From positions 28,093,746 to 28,157,745 of the forward strand of contig NC_134951.1 of the NCBI RefSeq assembly GCF_965638725.1: a stretch of 64,000 nucleotides of DNA, read 5' to 3'. The stretch is from Aptenodytes patagonicus. Taxonomy: Eukaryota > Chordata > Aves > Sphenisciformes > Spheniscidae. This document shows, piece after piece, positions 14,001 to 25,900 of the stretch (position 1 is its first letter; the number at the start of each line of letters is the position of its first letter). A model generated the notes under the pieces. The model saw nothing but the letters and a program-made list of their open reading frames with translations, did not search any database and had not been told where the DNA came from. Made by a program: the position numbers and the translations under genes.

Positions 14001-14227
14001 TGTAAATATTTATACGCCGTCCTCACTTGTACTAAATGCTGGCGTATTTGTCACCGGTGTCAGCTCCAGCTTTTTATGACATCCTTCTGGTCCCACCGTG
14101 CAGGCAGGCACCAGCCTTTCCCCAGCTGTCACCCCACAGGTGCCGCCAGGAGAGGGCATCGGTTTATAGCGCATCCCCTCGGGTGCACACCCCCGAGTTA
14201 CCCCCCCAGCCCCTCTTTGAATCCCCG
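11066..14227. other. Intergenic spacer inside the inverted pair
   Basis: About 3.2 kb between the two inverted arms. No transposase, reverse transcriptase or terminal structure was recognised. The AT-rich part at 13.3-13.7 kb, with many ATTA words, could be a conserved noncoding element, which cannot be judged from one genome. Confidence 0.5.
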
Positions 14228-14344
14228 GGCTGCCTGATGCTCGCCCTTTTCACCGGGTCTCACAACCACCTCCTCGGCTTCTCCTTCTTAGCCAGCAAGG
14301 CTGACATCAGTCCTGGGTTTAACCAGACCTGCCTTTTGGAGGAT
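14228..14344 (+). repeat. Unidentified 117-bp repeat, right arm of an inverted pair
   Basis: Partner of 10949-11065, 3.2 kb away in opposite orientation. In the plus frame it reads with features such as MLALFTGSHNHLLGF and ADISPGFNQTCLLED, without stops. Function and family are unknown. It could be an exon of a lost or retroposed gene, or part of an uncatalogued element. Confidence 0.85.
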
Positions 14345-16298
14345 TTGGTTTGAAATCCCAGTGCTTGCTTACGTCATCCTTAAACCTTTTTAAAATTGCC
14401 TGCGTAAGTGACAAAGACGCTTCTACAGATGCTGCTTAGATCTGCTCTCTCCACTTTTGAGGCCAGAAGGCAAAATTTAACATAGTAGTGTTTGGGGGAT
14501 TTTGTTTGTTTGTTTTGGCGCTGTTTTGGCAGGGTGGGATGGGTGGGTTTTGGTTGTGAGAGGTTTAGGGGGGGTTATTTGGGGTTGTTTTTTACTTCTA
14601 CTTCATAAAGTAAAATCTCACATTGACTATATTTTTTTTCTAAGTGCTCTGGCCAGCTGGAGCCAGGTAGTTGGCTCCACACTTTTGGAGATTTCTGAAG
14701 GCCTTGAATCTCACTCCTTTCTGACCACATGAGAGCTGGTTGTTAATTATTATGATTTTCCTGTGTTGCAAAGGAACTTTAGGTGAACATTGCATATTAG
14801 AAAAATGTTGACAACCATGCAGAGCATCCATCACCAAATCGCCTGGTCCAGTTTCAGGACTTCCCACTCATTTCAAAATCTTCCTGTACAGCTTTGTAAC
14901 AGAGGGAATGGCCAGCGATTCTTCCCATTTACTTAGCGTGGAAACCAGAGTCAGATGTAATGACGACTTCTTAGCTCTTTATTTAAACTTCTGAGGACAG
15001 AGGGGTCTTTTACATGATGATTTGCAAAAATCTGTACAAACAATTTAAAAAGGAAACAAAGCTGATGATAATATTTAGCTGATAATAGGTATGCCATCTG
15101 TATGCATGGGAGGTATTTCCTGGTCTTTTCTGCAAACTCATCGCTATTCTACTGAGCAAAAGTGCATTTGCATCAAAGATGTCTCAAGTCCCTAATAGCT
15201 AAGCACACCAGGAGCCGCTCTCTCTCCCAACCCCGAGTGCTGTGGGAAGCGAAGCAAACTGATAAATTAACAGAAGATCTTTCAAAGAGGGAATCCTTTC
15301 TAAAGGTACAGAAATGTGTTAGGAACTTAGACCTAGAAAGGCCCTGAAGCAACGAGATCCTATTGATTTTAAAGGAAGCAAGGTACTTAGGTAACTGCAT
15401 AGGCTACAGATTTTTTTTTTCAAAAAGCTCCTATTTCTGCTATGTGAGCTGAGATTCTGATTTCCTACAACAGCTGGTAAAATTGAATTAGTAGCATTTA
15501 GTAAACATTTGGCTTCTAGTGGCAGACAGAACAGTTCATTAAGACAAGCTTCCCGCTTGCTAAATGGGATGAGACGCTGTATGTCTAATCAACTATACAA
15601 ATACCACGATACCTTGCTTCAGTATGCGTGGAAGAAATTTCACTTGGTTTCACTTCAAATACTTTTACCAGGTAATTTATCACCACATAGCATTACCTCT
15701 GGTGCTGTCTAATCCTAGAGGGAGCGCTGTGAATATCCACTTAGACAAGTCTAAGGCAGAAATAGTGCAATTGTGCCGTAAGGGTTGTGCGTTCCCCATT
15801 ACACCAGCTCAGGAGCAGCAAATGCACAGGTGGAGACAACTCATATAGGATTGCATTTTTATGTCAACAGATTCATTTCCCTTGAAGTTTTACCTGTTCC
15901 GAAACAAAATGCAACCGAACGATTCTGTATTTCTCACTGTTGCATGGCTGGCCCATCCATCTTTGACAAACCGGAGTTCCAGCTGCCTCTAGAAGGGTGT
16001 GAGGCAATTTCTCTCACGAGGAAATTTAGGACCTTTCTGCTGACCAAGGGCTTCCTCCACACGTGGTGACACTGTGGTACCTTCCTTCAGCAAACAGGAG
16101 GTTCCTCCACTGCCTTTAAAATATTTCCAAGAATTACGGGCCAGATTCCTGGAAAAGATGTTGCCTTAACATGAATTAGACTTGGAAGAAACAAGGTAAA
16201 AATACCTAATATGCAATTGCTTCAGTCCAGGGAGCATGTTTTCCTAGACTACAAGAGCTCCAGCTGTACCACAGTGGCCGATTCCCTTTAGGCTATGC
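14345..16298. other. Intergenic, no gene recognised
   Basis: A G/T-rich stretch at 14490-14600 could form quadruplexes. A segment near 15325-15390 (cctagaaaggccctgaag) might be a very old CR1 trace. Nothing else was supported. Confidence 0.55.
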
Positions 16299-16324
16299 TT
16301 TTTTTTTTTTTTTTTTAATATAAC

Positions 16325-16402
16325 CGTCCAACGGTTGGACGGTTGATGGTTGGACTCAATGATCTTAGAGGTCTTTTCCAACCTTAATGATTCTATGATT
16401 CT
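16325..16402 (+). mobile_element. CR1 3' tail, very short copy
   Basis: The segment ggttggactcaatgatc..., then the ttttccaacct stretch, ends in attctatgattct, the typical CR1 3' terminus, here in plus orientation. It is truncated to about 75 bp and follows a T-rich run (16299-16319). A short palindrome sits at its left edge. Confidence 0.7.
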
Positions 16403-16498
16403 GGTGCCGTGGTACCTCGTGACCTTTGACAGATCTTCCTTACAATTGAGGAAGCTGCTTTCTGCCCAAACTGTTGGATTTGTAAGAAGAAAAAGTGC

Positions 16499-17270
16499 CC
16501 GGGTGGGGTGACCTTGGCCAGCTGCCCATCCAGCCACTCTCTTCCCCTCCTCAACAGGACAAGGGAGAAAAATAAGATGAAAAGCTTGTGGGTTGAGATA
16601 AAGACAGGGAGGTCACTCACCAATAACTATCATGGGCAAAACAGATTTGGGGAAAAAGAATTTAATTTATTACCAATTAAAATAGAATTGAATGGTGAGA
16701 AACAAAGACAAAAACTAAAACACCTTCCCCCTATCCCCTTCTTCCAAGGCTCAGCTTCACTCCTTCATTCCTGACCCCTCTACCTCCTCCCTGCTCCAAG
16801 TGGTGTGGGGGGATCGTGGTTAGTCCATAACAGTGCCTCTCCGCTGCTCCTTTCTTCTCATTCTCCAGCATGGGTCCTTCCCATGGGTTGCAGTCCCTCA
16901 GGATAAACCTGCTCCAGTGTGGGCTCTCCACAAGCTGCGGTTCCTTCAGGGCATGTCCACTTGCTCCACCGTGTGGTCTTCCATGGGCTGCAGTGTGGAT
17001 ATCTGCTCTGGTGCGGTCCTCTCCACAGGCTGCAGGGGAGTCTGCTCCAGCGCCTGGAGCACCTCCTCCCCTCCTTCTCTCACCTTGGGGTCTGCAGGGT
17101 TGTTTCTCACACTTTTGTCCTCACTCCTCTCTCTGCTGGGCATTGTTTTGCCCTTTCCTAAACATGCTTTCACAGAGTTGCCACCAGCTGCTTTTTGCCA
17201 GAATGCAGAGTGGGACACCAGGGAGTCCCATCCCTTGGTCCTACAAACTTTAAAAGTGGCCAGTGCCCCG
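16499..17270 (-). mobile_element. ERVL-like solo LTR (old copy)
   Basis: The sequence has the repeated 'ctgcag/ctccac' consensus blocks and the cctggagcacctcctcccc segment of an endogenous retrovirus LTR common in songbird and other neoavian genomes (ERVL-like). In sense (minus) orientation the order is promoter side at right, then AATAAA at 16671-16666, then the LTR 3' end near 16.5 kb. No gag, pol or env was recognised nearby, so it is probably a solo LTR. The right edge is diverged. Family identity is from memory of the repeat, not a search. Confidence 0.65.
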
Positions 17271-17279
17271 TCTTCAAGC

Positions 17280-18650
17280 AATCCCCCAGACCTCCGCGCT
17301 ACTCTTAGGGGGAAACTGCTCCAGAGTTGTATTCCACTAGCAAAAGGCCCTCTTCCAATTTCCAGCCTAAATTTACTCTTGGCTAGCTTATACCCATTTG
17401 TTTTGTGTCAACACAATTAAAATAGCTCATTTTCCTTCATGCTGTCTACTGTCATGATGTCTGTGTAGCCTGCCATTGCATTGCTTCTCAACCTTGGTTT
17501 TGCTACACTCCCGTTTTGCAAGACTTCTCCATTTTTCTGACCGTCCCAGTAACTCTTCTATACGTCTGATCTTTTAGAATCAATTTTCTTGAGAATGGGT
17601 GACCACAGTGGGGGAAAACCGTGTATTTATCAGAAGGAAGTCCCACCAGAGCCTCACCCTCCCACTCTAGCACATTCCTCTTTCCACTAAAACCAGACTG
17701 ATTAGCAAATAAGATTTTTTTTCCCCTCTCTTTTCATAGTAGCAGCTCTAAGTTGTTGAACAGATGATTCTCAAATATCTTTCCTTCTCTCCTCTTCAGT
17801 CATTTCCAACTAAAACTCCCATGGAAACAGCTGAAATTACTGGTCCCTAAAGGGGATTTACACTAATCCCATCTCTCTTGCTCCAGCCATCAAGGTCATC
17901 TGGTTGTAGGATATGTAATCTTCATTGGCACTGACAGTGCTTCCTCATGTTGTCATCTGCAAACATCACTGCAAATATTCCTACTTTTTATACTAAGGTC
18001 ATTACTAAAAACATTATTTATGGGCTCCCTTCAGGCTGAAAGCATTGAGACAAACCATTGAGACAAGCAAGTTTGACCCTTGCTTGTCCATAGATCCTGT
18101 TGCTGATCACCACACCCTCTAGTTTAGATAACAATTTCTGAGATTAAAAATAGTACCTATTCCAGATGGATGGAAGATGTATTTCCTTTGTCTACACAGT
18201 TTTTTTTTATTAAACAACAATATTGGTAATTCAAGTGTGATCACTTCCAGAAAACGGGTTACATTTTCTCCCATTTTCTGTTTAATTCCTTGTACTCAAC
18301 CATTCTTCCCATTTATTCTGAAGCCTTTCATCATACTGAAATCTGACTGTCAAACCTACCAGTTACCAAGTACCACTTTTTACATTCTTCCTATAGAAAA
18401 TATAGTATCTACAGTATATATCCTTGAAACACAAGACGTAATTCTTTTTCCTCCCTCCTTCTCCACATCCCAGCTTGGCTGACTTAAACAAAACACACTT
18501 TTTTTAACTGGACCTTTGTTACTAATTTTTTGCCTTTCTGTTTGAGATTATTTTAGCATCTTTGACTTAAAATATAGTGCCTCTGCCACTGTCGTGTCCT
18601 GGGAGCCTCTGGGGACTCTAGCTTCTCCGTCTCATCCAAATTTGCTCTAC
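17280..18650 (-). mobile_element. Ancient degenerate CR1 (older CR1 lineage)
   Basis: In plus-strand order it shows the landmarks of an old bird/turtle CR1 read backwards: ccaatttccagcctaaattta with ttatacccatttgtt (17355-17402), the gggtgaccacagt segment (17596), gttgtcatctgcaaac (17950), ggtcattactaaaaac (17997), atttcctttgtctac (18180) and gtcaaacctaccagttacc (18348). The order is collinear, but frames are destroyed and indels are many. It directly abuts the LTR. Confidence 0.65.
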
Positions 18651-19765
18651 CAGAATTGAGAAACATACAGATCTTGTTTGTATAGCCATCTATTTAAATT
18701 AAATGGATTGAAAGTTCAAAATTGAATTCAAGTTTGCTTTTTAAACCAGTTCTTGCAACATCCTGATGATTACAACTAATCACCTTTGTTGGTTCAGTAA
18801 TTCTTGGCAAGAGGACGACAGTGACAACGTAAGTTAATCTTCTGTACCAACGCAACTCTCAGCAGCATTTCTCTAACACGAGATCTCTATCCATATTTTA
18901 ATCACCCGCTGCACTGCTTCTGGTGGATACCCAGCAGAACCCACACTGTCAAAGTAATTTGGCCTCTGATATTATTTACACTTTTCTTCAGCGTCTAGCT
19001 TATTTTTACATCTCTTTTTCGAATAATGCATACCTTATAACAACATATATTCCAGTCACATACAACACACACATTTCTATCAACTTACGCCTCAAGACAG
19101 CTACCAAATATCAAAGGTAGAAGCAACGCCTAGAGCAGCTCTCCATCCAGTTTGGGGCTTTGGGGGTTTCTTTGCCCAAATTTTGGTGGCAGAAGTCCTA
19201 TCAGAAGCTCCAGCGCGTACTTGATATCTGCCTTGCATTAAGTAAGTAAAATACACAATCAACCAGAAAGATTTCTTGGATTTCCAGAATTGTTCTCTGG
19301 TTTTCCACTACCCTCTGCAAACTCCAGGAATCCCAGCTCCTGAGCGACTCCAGCCCCAGGGGCGGCTCACACCTCCATGACACATCATTCAGGGTCTTCA
19401 CGCCAGGACTGCTGTAAGAAAAGCTATGTTCTGGGCATTTGAGTTTACCTATCCCATTCACAGCTTAACAGCAGCATTCACCTCCCTCTTCATCATGAAA
19501 AGCTGTAGGGCCCGAGTATGGGAAGGTCATGAGCTGCGTGAGATCTTAACGTAACAGTTTGAAGCTGGGTCATTCACTCTTTGCAAATAGGTACTTAAGT
19601 ATTTCGTTCTCCTCAGCCTGCTTTACATGAAACCTCTTGTCCTGTTGGCAGCAGTTGGTCTTTTTTCATCTCTCCAGCCTTTACAACTGGAAAAGTCCTT
19701 TCAGAGGACTCCTATAATCCCAAGCACCAATCACAGTTACATCTATTAGGAAAACTGCAGGTGAT

Positions 19766-19860
19766 GGGGAATTGAGGCAATCCAAAGGCTGTTACTTGCC
19801 CCAGGTCAGGTAATGCATTGGAAATGGAGCCAGGTACGCAGACCCAGGCTCCTGCCTCGG
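19766..19860 (-). repeat. MIR SINE fragment
   Basis: On the plus strand it reads as the complement of MIR: attgaggcaa, then gttacttgcc, ccaggtcagg, gaaatggagc and gacccaggct, in the order of the MIR core and tRNA-related part. Divergence is high, as expected for a MIR in a bird. Confidence 0.65.
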
Positions 19861-20611
19861 TCCGTCAGTCTGGTTGTTGGTTACGGTGAAGTGATGTCTG
19901 ATCTAACCCTACAGGTCTCGGACGCTTTTCAGCTGCTGCTGAGACTGTAGAAGAGTACCCACCAGGAGCCACAGTCTTCTGACCTGCAGTTGTGAACGCT
20001 ACAGATGCTATACATCTTCCCAAGACCACATCTCCTATCAGCTCTGAACAAAGTCTCTGGGTCTACATGGTGGCAAACAATTATAAAGCCATCACGTTTT
20101 GTCACCATGTGCCACTGACCTTGAAGGCTAGGTTTGGAGTGCAGCAGCCAGTCTCCGTGGCTCCACAGGGAAGGCCAGGTTGGTGCTGCGGCTTCTGCCT
20201 TCTAGGTACTCCCTGTAGATTCGGCTTATCATCCAAAGAACTGCACCTTACTGAGCCCCACTTAGAAAAACACTCCAAGTTGAATTTGCACACGCAGGAG
20301 AAAAAACCATCGTAGCAACCATCTCAGGCACTTGGAGCTCCCTCCCAGAAGAGACCAGCATAACATGAAACCTCCCAGCCTTTCACACAAAGTGCAAACC
20401 CCATTTCCTTGGTCTAGGTTTCTTGTTTTAAGAGCCTGCAAGTGAGAAGACAGGCAGCTACGTAAGTAGTTCTGTTTTTACTAAGTCCATCACCAAGCTA
20501 TCTAGGCTTGTTGCAATGCACTGATTAAACACTCAAATCGGAGAGGGCTCAGAAACAATCACTTGAAGGCAAGGGGAGCTAAAAGGAAATTGTAAAAATG
20601 CTCCCATTCTG

Positions 20612-20665
20612 GAGAGAGGTGTTATTCCCATTTTATAGACAGGATATCTGAGGCAGAAAGTCCCT
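20612..20665 (-). repeat. MIR SINE fragment
   Basis: gttattcccattttatagac followed by ctgaggcagaaag is the complement of the MIR segment 'cctcagttt...taaaatgggga'. It lies 0.3 kb beyond the inferred ELOVL5 3' end and 0.75 kb from the other MIR. Confidence 0.6.
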
Positions 20666-20989
20666 CTTGGCGACATTAAGCTTTGCTCCCGGCACTTGGT
20701 CTCAGAGCCATTCGGGCTGCTCTGCATTCAGTGAGTCAGTAATGCCAGCAGGAGGTTTAATCCATCACACAGACAATTATTTCTACAGCCAGGCAAGGGA
20801 ATAGCGTTTAGTAACAGCCAAAGGTTTCTGTAAGGAATTTGTTACCAAATCTCTGGTACACTAAATTTCTCTGAATATCTGCAGCTGTCCTTCCGTCACA
20901 ACAGCTCCTCCTTGGCCTGACACAGGATGGGGCAATGCATTATATCTGCACAAACGCACCAGAATTCAGGCAGAGATCATCAAAAGTGT

Positions 20990-20995
20990 TTTAAT
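20990..20995 (-). promoter_or_regulatory. Distal poly(A) signal ATTAAA of ELOVL5
   Basis: ATTAAA on the minus strand, followed about 30-40 nt later by a GU-rich stretch (tggtgcgtttgtgc, complement of about 20948-20961). That is the expected layout of cleavage at about 20970-20975. It may be used alongside the AATAAA 59 nt upstream. Confidence 0.5.
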
Positions 20996-21048
20996 GATTA
21001 AACCATGTCAAACATTAACAATGTAGGTATATTCAGATGAGCCAAGGG

Positions 21049-21054
21049 TTTATT
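21049..21054 (-). promoter_or_regulatory. Proximal poly(A) signal AATAAA of ELOVL5
   Basis: TTTATT on the plus strand reads AATAAA on the transcript strand, about 1.73 kb after the stop codon. Only moderately U-rich sequence follows. It is the only canonical hexamer I found between the stop and 20.9 kb. Confidence 0.5.
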
Positions 21055-22778
21055 TCTAGCACATTTAGACAGCCTATTTTGAACATTATAGCTGCTGTAC
21101 TGAGCTATGTAAAGACTCTGCAAACCAGTACCTAGAAATGAAGACACACGCACAAGCTTTGATAATGTAAACATAACAGACACTGTCTCCTTCAAAACGA
21201 GGAATGAAAACCCACAAGGCTAGTAGGAGAACTTATCAATTCCCTAAGAGATGTGCAAACATTTTTAAAAAGGTTTAAAAAAAAAAAAAAACAACCAAAA
21301 AACCCACGTTAAACCTAGCATTTATATAAATATCAAAAACCAAATAGTTAAACTTGAGCAATGACCAGCAGAATGTCTTGCACAATTCAATTTTTCAGAG
21401 CTTAATGAATAAAATATTCATAAGCCAAACTCCACCATGGCAGATACCAGAATACCAACAATAGATATTAGCTTTGCAACTGACTCCTCATATGTGCAAG
21501 GCAAGATTTTACAAGAAGGAGTAACTTTAACAAGCACTCAAACCAAATCCTCGGATAACGAGCCAAAACATTACCGGTGATAAACACAACTCACATCACA
21601 GAAACAGACACCTCCAGCACATTTCAGTAACATTTAAAAAACATTAGGTATGACTTAAGACTGTTCAATTTTGCTTGTTTGGGAAAAACATGTTTGTTAG
21701 GCACATTTTCAAAATGAACATATGCTACGTGAAGAAGAGTACAGATACCAACGTAAATACAGACAATTCCATCAGAAAAGCATCTTTCTGTCTTCATTTT
21801 TAAATACGCTTTTGGATATGTCACAGACTTAAACAGTAGCTCCTAAGATGTGGATATGGCTATGGTAACAACACTCGAAATTCTGCCAGTTTCCATATTA
21901 AAAACCACTCTTCATTTAGCATTTAAGAATTCTCAGCAATAAGAAAAAAAAAGGAAAAAAAAAAAGAGAAAAGAAAAGATGGGTCCACCCTGTATATACT
22001 CTAAACCTTAGAGACAATATTTAAGTCTTACTGGACTGTGTAAGCGCCAATTAATTTTACATTAGCGACATACTTCAAATAAAAAAATAATATCTATTAA
22101 AAAGGTAAAATAACTTTTCCATCTGGTTCGTGACTGTTTAGTCAGTTAGAGCCAAATATACAAAACTAAATGCCCCATTTCCAATTTCACTGTATCGCGT
22201 AAGAGATACGTAACATCGTGTATCACGTACAGAACAGTAAAATGATCAATGGATTCTTCTAAATGACTTTTTAATAAAAAGTCAATCAACTGAAAAGTTG
22301 AAAGATACCCTAATTTTTAAACCAGTAATAAGCTTTGGGCCCTGCTTTTTAATTTAAGGCATGTGTGTTTATCTACTGAAACCAGCATCGTACAAATTAC
22401 CTCTACAATCACATGCATGATCTACAGTAAAAAAAATGGAGGTTTAGATTACAGTGTTTTCAAATTGTGAATCATAATTCAGCACCTATCATATTGACTA
22501 GTAAGGCAACAGCAGTGTCGGATACTACGATAATACTCCCTTCCACAGTCTATAGCGGGGTCAGTGACAGCCCAGAATTATTTTTAAACTTTAACCTACT
22601 TTTATGTTCTGTATACAGTTTCTAGGGTGTTTGCACTGGTTAAGTCTTACATAAATCACACTATTCTAGGCAGGAATAGTTACAGTAGCCGTTAGAGTAT
22701 TAGTGCACAACTCTTATTGTGCTTACAATCAGATGATTTTGTTGTTGGGGTTATCAAAATGGTTTTTCAGTTTGGTCT

Positions 22779-22910
22779 TCAATCCTTCCTTTGTTTCCTT
22801 TGTTTCACATTGTTCTCAAGGGAAGAAAAGCTGTTTGTGTACCCATTCACAGTGGCCGTAGAGCCATTCTGATACTCTTTCCTCCTCGAGGATGCCTTCT
22901 TGTTGTAAGT
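22779..22910 (-). CDS. ELOVL5: ELOVL5 exon 8, coding part (residues 253-295, stop)
   Basis: The acceptor tattctag ends at 22911. It encodes [17 protein letters not shown], a Ser/Asn/Thr-rich cytosolic tail, and the terminal KQRKQRKD with TGA at 22781-22779. The tail is one short gap (about four residues) shorter than human ELOVL5 in the lysine-rich stretch after SRRK, as in birds. The basic C-terminus is the likely ER-retention signal. Confidence 0.96.
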   Translation of the reverse strand, partial: TYNKKASSRRKEYQNGSTATVNGYTNSFSSLENNVKQRKQRKD

Positions 22911-25900
22911 CTAGAATATACGGAAAGACACATGGTTTTGCTTAAATAGATATAAATAACTGCTTCCTCACAGTAACACAAGAATCACAAATGTAAACTT
23001 GCATCCATAATTTTTAAAGACCTTGTGCTGGTGGCAGAGTCTAACAAGCTCTACCATTTTTTGTGTAAGAGGCTATACCATGCCTTTCATTCATCACAGC
23101 AAGAGAATTAGTCACTGGAAAAGAAAAAGGCTTGGTAGTATGACGGTAGCATTGGTAGTGTTATGTTAACAGTGAATTAGAAACAAGGGAAGCCATTTTA
23201 TGAGCAGACTATGGCAGAAGAATATACTCAAAATGACAAGTGAGGAAGGAGGTTTGATGCACTGCAGGTGACTAATCTCAAACAAAGCCAGAAGAAGAAG
23301 TGGGTAAACAAGAACAGCAAGGGAAGTTCAGAGACAGAAACGTGAAAGGAATTTGCACTGGCCAACATGGGAAGCAAAAACTAACAGGACCAGGGAGGCT
23401 AGGGACACAAAAAAAATTAAGACAGTGAAAAAATATACATGAATTAGTCTTTGTCAAAGGGGCTCAGTCGCCTTACAGAGAGTGTGTTTCCCAAAATGTG
23501 TGTGTGTGAAAGTTAAATGGTTAAATTGATGAAGAAAGTAAAGTAATACCTGTAATATACTATTATGTTTAATTAGCATGTTCATATACAACAAGTGATA
23601 TGAACCATGGGACTGATTTTCAGAAGTACCAGAAGCTCAGATAGGGAAGCCTGCTATGTTTCCCCCCATGAATCACTCTTACCAGAACCGAAATGCTCAA
23701 ATCTTTCAAGAGGTGTTTAAAATACGTAACAGAGTTTGCTTGTTTGGGGGCAGTAGGCTGTGTTGGTTTGATTTTCTGAAGATGGGTACACCTTTGCACA
23801 GAGCCTGACTAGGAACTACTCAGAACAACACATACCAAGTCTGGATCTGTTCAGACATGAAATCAGTTTTGTAGAAACACAATTCAAAATGTTAATTTTC
23901 CATATGGAACTACAAACAAATGCCTGTAAAGGTGAGCCAAAACCAGATTTCTGTACGTTGGGAGTTTGGGAAGTTTCCCTGGATATAAAACAAGCATTTG
24001 CCCTGGTAAGAGCCATAGTGAACAATTCCCTCGGGTGCTTCACAGGTTCCCAGGCTGCTGTTCTGTTTCAGACTGGAAAGCTGTTTCTTACATAAAAGCT
24101 CTTCCTCTCCCTTATCTGCAGTTAAAATTGCATTAGTAAAATGCCTTTTTGTGCCACTCTGCTTACTGAAATTACTAATTGTTCTGAATTATGGATACAA
24201 AATATCAGAAGCTTCCAAATTTGAGGGCAGATGAACAAGTATAGCACTTTTAAGAGCCTATGCATGTTACTGGAAGATAGCAAAGGCCTAGTTCAAGCAT
24301 ATCATCCTGTAAAGCAGCTTTCCAACAAGACACAGCCAGCAGAATGCTACAAAGAGTCAATGAATATTACTTTTACCTGAATGTAGAAATTTGTGAAGAG
24401 GATAATCAAAGAAATCATGTAAGAAATCTGGAAATACAGCCACCCCTGAGGAAAGGCACATGGCCAAACAACACCACAGCTGGTCTGGAAGATTGTCAGG
24501 ACAAACTGAGTCTGAGGAGAAAGGAAAAAAAAAGTGAAATGGAGCACATTAATGCAAGGAGGAAAAAAGCCATTAGTGACCAAAATCTCATTAGTTATTT
24601 TCAAAACAAGTCAAAAATATCTAATACTGTGTGTTTGACAAGTTTATCTTCTCTGTCTTACTAACAGCGTAAACCTGAGTTAGCAGACATTCAGGTTGTG
24701 GTATTCTGTTGTTTGTTTTTATTTGATTAATATCGTTCCATTTTAAAGCATTGGAGTAACTTTTGTAGAATTGATTTATAAATATACTAAGGAACAAAGA
24801 TCACCTTCTCCCTAGTGAGAGCTCATCAGGGTTTGACTCTACCACCCTAACAGAGTAGATCTGCATCTCACTGCTTCAGTTGCAAAAGAGTTGGGGTAAC
24901 TGGGTCTACAGACGGATCCTGTGATCCTCTCCGCCAGACAGGGACTGCCCAACATACGGCTCCAGTGTAAGAATTTTTGGGGTAAAGACTGCAGGGAAGC
25001 TGGGGAGGCAGGGAGGAGGACTGGGGTTTAATTATCTTTAATTATCTCTTTTGGAAAAACATAGTTTGGGCTTAAGTGCTGCAGAGGGCCTCAGGCAAAA
25101 TTCATCTTTACGTGAAGGCTACCAGATTAGGCAATGTTTACTTGAAAAAGGAAAGACCAGTTCTGTTGTTTTGCTGCCCTAACAGCTATGCAGGCGGAGC
25201 AGGCAGGGAAGTGAAAGCAGCTATGACAATAGCCAGGGGAGCAACTGGAGCACTGAGACACTCACACTCTGTAGCATTCAAACAACCAGGATGAAGAATA
25301 GGGACTAAATCTGGAAGGAAAAAACACACAAAGCAAAACAACCCCACCAAAAAGCAATGAACCTCACTGCTACGATACTTGGCCATCCTTCAGGAAGGAA
25401 GAGTGCTAAGAAAAAAAAGATTTTGAGAATCAACACCCTGAATTGCTGGTCATCACCAGCAAATGTTATTAAACCTATTCACAGCTCTGAGGGGTTGCTA
25501 AGTGGGGGGGGGGGGGACGGGACGACATGACACAAAAAAAAGATAACGAAAAGGTCTATCTCTAGGCTTCAGTTTCCCCACCTACAAAATGGGGAAGACA
25601 AAACACCCATGCACGTTTCCTTGTGATGTTCCGATGTGTTATACACATTGAAACCTGGTTCTCGTGCAGTATCAGTACAGCATGTGCCATATTGCTTAAT
25701 TTTGTTGCTCTTTTCACCTCCAGTACACAGCATTTGGGCTTCATCACTGTATACACAGGAAACAATACAAATGGATGCAAGGAGTCCAACACAGAATTAC
25801 AAGAGAAAAAAATCTGCCCATTTAAAGTGCAGGAGACCAAAAATATTGAACAGTTTTTAATAAACCATTTGCAACTGCATGCAAAAGTGAGACAGAAAAG

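Larger units (their letters stand above)
18651..20971. other. Intergenic region just beyond the ELOVL5 3' end
   Basis: Holds the two MIR fragments and otherwise unassigned sequence. No open frame longer than 107 codons and no recognised exon. Confidence 0.6.
20972..22778 (-). other. ELOVL5: ELOVL5 3' UTR
   Basis: About 1.8 kb after the stop, AT-rich, with no open frame. It includes pyrimidine-rich tracts in the transcript (complement of the A/G run at 21940-21980 and of the A run near 21277-21291). The right end rests on the stop codon; the left end is inferred from two poly(A) signals listed separately. Length is similar to the mammalian ELOVL5 3' UTR. Confidence 0.7.

Noticed and set aside
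16833..17420. 195-codon plus-strand frame
   Set aside because: It lies inside the LTR and the ancient CR1 on their antisense strand and ends in the CR1 relic. Repeat-derived.
1..22000. GCM1 or FBXO9 coding exons, expected from vertebrate synteny beyond ELOVL5
   Set aside because: I looked for the GCM DNA-binding region and the F-box segment in all frames and recognised neither.
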